Positions 58,517 to 64,000 of a DNA stretch of 64,000 nt are shown here, piece after piece. The notes beneath the pieces were generated by a model that was not told the origin of the DNA, made no database searches, and worked only from the letters and a program-made list of their open reading frames with translations. This DNA is from Symbiodinium kawagutii. Lineage: Eukaryota > Sar > Dinophyceae > Suessiales > Symbiodiniaceae. Both the position numbers and the translations under genes were made by a program. The first letter of the stretch is position 1. Each line of letters begins with the position of its first letter. Where the stretch lies: assembly GCA_009767595.1 (NCBI GenBank), contig VSDK01012924.1, positions 94,582 to 158,581 on the forward strand, given 5' to 3'.

Positions 58517-61153
58517 ACGTGACTCCTGAGTAAAGCCTTTTTCCATTTTGTTCTGCCTTTTTGTTTACCATTCCTTTCTTTTTTCTTTCTTTCTGGTTTA
58601 GGCTGCTACGCTCGGCCTTTCGCTTTGATCTGTTTGTAGCTGTTTCATGTCATTGAGGTAGCAGCAGCGTTAAGATTTCAGCTCTACAGCCCGCTGTGAC
58701 ATATTTTTACTGTCATTGCTCTTCTTTTGATTCTTGTTTTCATATTTGGTCTCTAAGACAGTGACTAGCTGCTGGTACTTGCATGTATGATGATTAATGA
58801 TTAATGATGATTAATGACTTATGACAGTTGAGGACATCAAAACTGAGTCAGTTTGGAGAAGTCGAGAGGATTCTAGGATAACATGTCAGCTGGAATCGGG
58901 TTTTGGCATGTTTGGGCCAAGGCATGCGCTGCGACTTGACAGTAGTAGCCTTTGAGGAAAGGCAGTGGGCTCAAGGTTGCAGAACTGCTCGGGCTAAGCA
59001 GATTCAGAGGCTGTTGATCTGTGGGCACCGAGGGCACATGCAGATCAGCGACGGAAGCCTGTCACCATGGGAAGCTGTGAGGCAAAGATGTCGCTCCACA
59101 GGTTAAGCGATGCTTTACGATGCTTTAAGCGATGTTCAGATCGGCGGCATTTCCTGCAGCTCTTTCTCCGTACTTCTCCGTACTTCATCTTCAACTCGAA
59201 GCAATTCGTGAAGGCTGCTCGGTATGCTCGGCATGTGGCAAGTCCTTCCGTGGAGTTTGAGTTCTCAGGGCCTCTTAGAGGGACAAAGTGAGGCGCAGAG
59301 TGCAATTCGAAGCTGCGGGGCGCCGGAGACACCGACTGCGTCGAACGAGTTCTCTTGGTGAGATGCCAAAAACGCATAAAAACGCTGGCTGAAGATGCGT
59401 GAAAAGGTTTCAATAAAGCCACATCAATCCTCACAAACCCCGAGTAAATCAGACGTGAAAACACCTTTTGTTTGGAGGAGCTGGACCAGATGAAGAACGA
59501 GCCGCTCAGCATGAACGAGAATGACAGTGGGACCCAGATCAAACCCTGCTGTCGTGAGCATCTTTAAGGATCCCCTAGGATCTGGAGGGCTGACTTTGCC
59601 TTGTTGAAATCCAGATCCAGTGGACATCATTTCGCGTTTGCCTAATTTGATTGCCTCCCTTGGTCTTCTTTTCTCTCTGTATTCTCTTCAAGAAACGGGC
59701 TGAAGGGATCTGAAGGGATCTAAAGGAAGGGTCACGCATCATCCGGTACTGTTCAGAAGACCTCCTAGTGGAACGACGTGACACCATGGGAGATGATGGG
59801 AGAGGCGTGGTGCCTGTCAGGCAGCAAAGGTCTTCACAGCACTTCGAGCAGCAACACCTCCAGAGCCGAGAGCTGCAGCACCGTTTGGGCACAATGCTCC
59901 AGCAGAGAGCCCTGACTCAAAGAGAAACAGAGAGAAGAAACAAATGAGAAAAATATTGAGAAAAGCAAAAGAAAATAAAAGAAAGACAAGATATAAGACA
60001 AGATAGAGAAATAGGAAAGGTGCAGAGAAGATGTGGAGAGGATGTATCTCATATGATTTTATATGCAGCAGATATGTATATATAATATCTAGATTTATAG
60101 AAGATATGAGAAGATACTCCTAGAATGAAAAAAGAACTAAGAATGCAACAGGAACAATGGAGAGAGACTTTAGTTGTCACTCACATGATGGGGGATCATG
60201 TGCAGTACTCTAAGAATACATAAATGTTACATAAATGTGGCATACACGCATAAAGATACGTAAATGTTACACAAAGTCAGTATGTCATTGACTGAATTTG
60301 GGAAGTGAAACAAAGGACACTGCGACATCTCCGATCCATGCCGCTGCAAGGTGTGGAAGAGACTCACATGGGCATGGCAAGAATTCGCACTGAGGTGCGG
60401 ACACTGTTTGAAGGTAAGAAGCACCTCTTTGATCCTGTGTCATCCAACGGTGTTTGATCCTGTTTGAAGCTTTGCTTAGTTCACTTAGTTTGCATTTTTG
60501 CATCAGAAAGCATTTGAACGTATTTGAATATGCTTCAAGCTATTTGAAATTGAAGATGGCTCTGGACTTAGCTAGTGGCTAGCGTAAATATCATATGTGG
60601 TGCAGGCCCTGAGGTGCTTTGACTCAGTCAGCAAAACCGCAATCGCGTATCAGCATTAGTCACGAATCTGCCATGCTAGCCACCAAGACGTGCTAAAAGA
60701 GATGCTACCACATGCTACCACTACAAATCTCCTTTGGAATACTCTTCAGAAAACACCATCAACAGTGACATTCGCTACGGGAGCAAAGCAAGGCAATTTT
60801 ATTTGAGATAGCTTTGAAGGTGATTGAACCAAATTAAACCATATCGAACCTATTGACACAATTCAACGCTTGCTTCGTGCCCAAAACTTACACAGGAATG
60901 ACAGCAAAGCTTTACAGCAGGCAATTTGGCGCCACCACCCTCAAAATCTCTAGAGACCTGAGGATTCAACCTGAGTACCAAGATAGTGTGTCACAAAGCT
61001 TCACAAGAATCAGCAGACCGTGACAGATGAAAACAATCCTTGACATGGATGGACCATGCCAAGGTCTGGTTAAGCCTTTGACAAATCAGAACCTTTGAGC
61101 TAATACTCTTAGAATCTCTTGAACTATCTTGAATTATCTTGAACTGCTTGCAG
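58517..61153. other. Intergenic; one weak ORF
   Basis: AT-rich, with gattaatgat copies (58790-58816) and a purine-rich stretch (59930-60020). A 74-codon + frame at 59067-59291 (Arg/Phe-rich, starting MGSCEAKMSLHRLSDALRCF) is the best coding candidate; a 165-codon minus frame overlaps it. Nothing else is recognised. Confidence 0.35.
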
Positions 61154-61384
61154 GTCCAGAAGCGAGCTTCGCAGGAGAGCTGCTTTGCAGTCCATCGACC
61201 AATAGACCTCTCAAAAGACTCTCCAACTTCAAATTCAAAACTTCAAATCATTCAACAGCACTTCAAATGTCCAGAAGTTTTCGTCCCAAGATTTGTCGCG
61301 CAGGATTCCGAGATCCAGCGGCGGGTTCAGTCTTTGGAAAGTTGGACAACCACAAACTTTCCCAGACTTGAGAGTGAGGCCTAG
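61154..61384 (+). CDS. Isolated coding exon, unrecognised
   Basis: Begins after a ttgcag acceptor followed by G and ends at TAG. Its residues (SNSKLQIIQQHFKCPEVFVP, then AQDSEIQRRVQSLESWTTTN) are clearly protein-like, with a Gln/Ser-rich helix. No sister exon was found nearby and no family is recognised. Confidence 0.4.
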   Translation, partial: VQKRASQESCFAVHRPIDLSKDSPTSNSKLQIIQQHFKCPEVFVPRFVAQDSEIQRRVQSLESWTTTNFPRLESEA

Positions 61385-62270
61385 AAGCTTTGAATCTCGA
61401 AGCTTGAGAGATACACTGCAACATACTGCAACACACTGTAGCCTTTACACGCGGCAATGGTATGCAATTGGTATTCGTAGTTGAAGAATACCACAGAAAA
61501 CCTCCCGTGTATATACCCTGTAAAGCTCTACCATGTTGCAAGGTCATGACATGCATATCTCATTTTGATTTACCGACTTGTTTGGCTCAAGAACTGGCAA
61601 AAGGCTGCTGCCCGTGCCAGTGTGTTTACTGACTTGTTACCTCCTGGGCTGTGGGTAACTTAAGTCAACAGGTTAACAGCCTCATCCGGACAGCGGATTC
61701 CAAATCTCCATCTTGTGTAAGGCTTGAGCCCCCTTCCACTTGATTGCCATCTCATCCGACTCGCACCGCGTTGCCAGGTTGCAGTCGGATCATCCCCAAC
61801 CGGAACCTTTACTCAGGACTTTCGGTAGTGCAGCACCGGGACTGGTAGTCTAGCATTCGTGCAGCTCCAGTTCCTAACAAATCCCAACATCCATATTCGT
61901 AGGTGTGTGATCGCTTTAGCTTAGTTGAACCACATCTTCATACCCGATCCCAACATAACAGCTTGTGACCTTTCAAATATAATTCGTGTCCCTGAATTGC
62001 TTCACACTCGAATTCTTGATAGTGTCGTGTCAAGTGACCTGGCTGTGTGTCCCAAATACCAACCTCCATATTGTTATCCTCAGTTCGGCATTTTGCTAAG
62101 CTGTTCTCCTTGAGTTTGTGCTAGGGCATTCTTGAGTGATAGAACCTGGGGATTAGCATCCAACACTGCAAGCAAACGCTACATCGTGGGCCCAAGTAGT
62201 TTCACCGCAATTGTATCACTGCGTGTGTTTCACTGAGGGTTTCACTGCGTTTGTTTCACTGCGTTGGTGC

Positions 62271-63707
62271 ATGCCTGGCCGTACGCCTGTTCCGCCGCCT
62301 GGTCCACCGCCGGGTTGGCGTCCACCTCAGCCTCCGGGACCACCACCAAGGAGAAGTAGGTCTCGGAGCCCCTTGGAGGAGAGGGAGTCGCATCTGTTGG
62401 GTGTTCATCGGAGGAACGTTCAGAAGCGGCGTGGTGGAAGGCAGGCGAAAGCTGCAACTAGGGGAATTCACCGCAACTTGCTTAATATCTTCAAGGAGAG
62501 GATCTTGAGATTGTTGGCGGTGTTGGTGGCAGGTAGCGAGAGAGTTGCTGCGTTGCGTCTTCGAGTCAGACAGATTGACGAAAGATTGACCTTTCTTCAG
62601 AACAACTGGCCGGAGGATAAGCGTGACGTGCTGCCATCCCTTAGGGCTTATATCTCTGATACTCATTCAACTCAGCAAATTGAGACCATCATTGTTGAGT
62701 CTGAATCGGAAGTCGAGTCAATCTGCAATTCCGAGGAGTCAGAGTTGGAAGAGGGCTGTGTTAGAAGACCAAAGTGTGAGGGTCTCAGGGAATACTTCGA
62801 TCGGCTAGTTGCTAGGGGAAGATTCGTTGAGATCAAGCCAGGACAATTCAGGTCACCTTTAGGACATCAGACTGAGCCACAAGTGATTCCGGACCTTCCT
62901 GCACATCTTCGAGGTGGAAGTCGTGTGGGTGGATCTTCATCATCAAAGGCTGCTCCGAAACCTAAAGTTGCTCCAAGTGTTGCTCCTAGCGTTCCTCGAC
63001 CAAAGGTCCCGCAACTCCAGCCTACATCCAAGGCCAAGCCGAAGAGTGCACCAACCAGCAGAGACACATCAACTGAACCATCATCAAGAAACACATCCGG
63101 ATCCTCGACTCCGCTTGGACAGCTGCCACAAGGAAGTGAGATCGCCCATCACTCATTGTTGAGCAGATTCCCGACTCATTCTCGAAAGTGTGTGATCAGT
63201 TTCGACTATCACAACGTGCTTGACAAGTTGACCTTGACAAGACGTGAGACACTTCGGAACGATTCGAACGGATTGGTCCATCAGCGGGTTCGTCAGCTTC
63301 TTCATACCCTGCATCGAAATCAGTGTGACTTGTTGATCCTATCTTATTGTCACATTGAGGAGACCAGGAATCGAGTGAAGAGGGCTTTCGAGTATCCAGG
63401 ATTCGCAGACTTGCAAATTCCCGTGTGCATCACAGACAAGCCAACGGGAGCGAAAGGCAAACTTGCATTTCTGCGTGCGGTGTGTGACGGCCGCTTGCTT
63501 CAGGAGAACCCATCGAGAGTGTACCACGTCGACGACTCGCCGGACGTCCTTCAGGAAATCTTCGAATCTGGTGATAGCATCATCCCAGTTGGAGTCAGAC
63601 TTGATCGACCGAGGTATCGTCGGATTGAGGGTGTGCATTACGGGTGGAACGTTCTGGATTGCATCGAGCACGTGTTGCAATTGGAGCAAGGCCGTGGTGA
63701 ACTGTAA
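62271..63707 (+). CDS. HAD-like protein with Pro/Arg/Ser-rich N-terminus, intronless
   Basis: A 478-codon frame from ATG (after a gtttcactgcgt short repeat) to TAA. It starts with PPPGPPPGWRPPQPPGPPPR and an RS-rich stretch, then a basic helical region, an acidic ESESEVESICNSEESELEE segment, and a Pro/Lys/Ser linker. The C-terminal 170 residues match HAD-superfamily order: FDYHNVLD (Asp312, where the second motif I Asp is His), LLILSYC (motif II Ser), GAKGKLAFLRAV (motif III Lys) and HVDDSPDV (motif IV DD, 421). Loss of the second Asp suggests weak or no phosphatase activity. The single long exon, and the absence of any introns up to the window end, would fit the first ORF of a retroelement, but no reverse transcriptase is in view. 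Confidence 0.6.
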   Translation: MPGRTPVPPPGPPPGWRPPQPPGPPPRRSRSRSPLEERESHLLGVHRRNVQKRRGGRQAKAATRGIHRNLLNIFKERILRLLAVLVAGSERVAALRLRVRQIDERLTFLQNNWPEDKRDVLPSLRAYISDTHSTQQIETIIVESESEVESICNSEESELEEGCVRRPKCEGLREYFDRLVARGRFVEIKPGQFRSPLGHQTEPQVIPDLPAHLRGGSRVGGSSSSKAAPKPKVAPSVAPSVPRPKVPQLQPTSKAKPKSAPTSRDTSTEPSSRNTSGSSTPLGQLPQGSEIAHHSLLSRFPTHSRKCVISFDYHNVLDKLTLTRRETLRNDSNGLVHQRVRQLLHTLHRNQCDLLILSYCHIEETRNRVKRAFEYPGFADLQIPVCITDKPTGAKGKLAFLRAVCDGRLLQENPSRVYHVDDSPDVLQEIFESGDSIIPVGVRLDRPRYRRIEGVHYGWNVLDCIEHVLQLEQGRGEL

Positions 63708-64000
63708 CATAGCAATATCAGTCGACTTGGAATTTGCGAGCCTTATCTTGTGCGATCCTTCAATAACTGACAGTTGATCTACTTGACTTGTGCTTCATTT
63801 CCATTCAGGCTGTGTATCCATCACATACCCATCGTGTGCACAAAGCCGCGTGAAAACAAAGTCCAGTGCCTGTTGTCTGCACTTCTGCAGCTCAGGTGCT
63901 TTGCTGCTGTTTGGTTGTTAGGAACCCATCCGCTAGTGGTTGAAGGGCATTTTGCTCGTGAGTGCCAACTTCCAAACCAATAAAGAATGCCTACTGTTCA

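Noticed and set aside
59045..59542. 165-codon minus-strand ORF
   Set aside because: Ser/Phe/Arg-rich without motifs, overlapping a comparable + frame.
61730..61900. tRNA-like sequence
   Set aside because: A tggtagtctag segment resembles an A box, but no B box or cloverleaf can be drawn.
1..64000. CRISPR arrays, bacterial operons, rRNA or tRNA genes
   Set aside because: No regularly spaced repeats with unique spacers, no ribosome-binding-site-led gene clusters and no recognisable RNA gene were seen; the genome is eukaryotic in structure.

Overview
The window looks like nuclear DNA of a dinoflagellate, probably of the Symbiodiniaceae type (inference). Three things point there. Genes are cut into many short exons. 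Wherever introns can be resolved by protein logic they start with GT, GC or GA and end in AG followed by G, a splice signature reported for Symbiodinium. The protein families (PPR, ankyrin, GT8, GT4-FkbM, roadblock/LC7, AAAP transporters) are typical, and almost every supportable gene lies on the + strand, matching the known unidirectional gene arrays. Exon maps below were built by hand from reading frames; only the GT8 and LC7 genes close perfectly from start to stop.

Layout: 1151-4273, a ten-exon GT8 (glycogenin-like) glycosyltransferase. 4690-6350, a low-complexity domain whose purine-rich strand switches near 5770. 7176-9639, an unrecognised exon cluster with a minisatellite. 11232-12828, a secreted/ER thioredoxin-fold protein with a CPHC site. 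14280-16750, an unrecognised exon cluster. 19498-20540, an ankyrin-repeat gene. 23590-25253 and 27237-27389, PPR coding sequence beside an assembly gap. 28482-29420, a glycosyltransferase-like protein with a DDD motif. 29660-30529, an unrecognised gene. 34205-35017, a five-exon roadblock/LC7 dynein light chain. 39510-40772, an intronless, bacterial-type diaminopropionate ammonia-lyase. 41090-46922, unrecognised exons, tandem arrays and a second gap. 47443-48957, an intronless AAAP amino-acid transporter. 49177-52760, weak candidates on both strands. 53891-54649, exons with a filamin-like stretch. 55580-58516, a GT4 glycosyltransferase fused to an FkbM-type methyltransferase. 61154-61384, an isolated coding exon. 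62271-63707, an intronless ORF with a Pro/Arg/Ser-rich N-terminus and a HAD-like domain, possibly from a mobile element.

The genes do not form one pathway. Three of them (GT8, the DDD protein, GT4-FkbM) concern glycan synthesis; the others cover organelle RNA processing (PPR), dynein transport, amino-acid breakdown and transport, and redox folding. Long stretches hold only microsatellites, minisatellites and open frames too weak to call.
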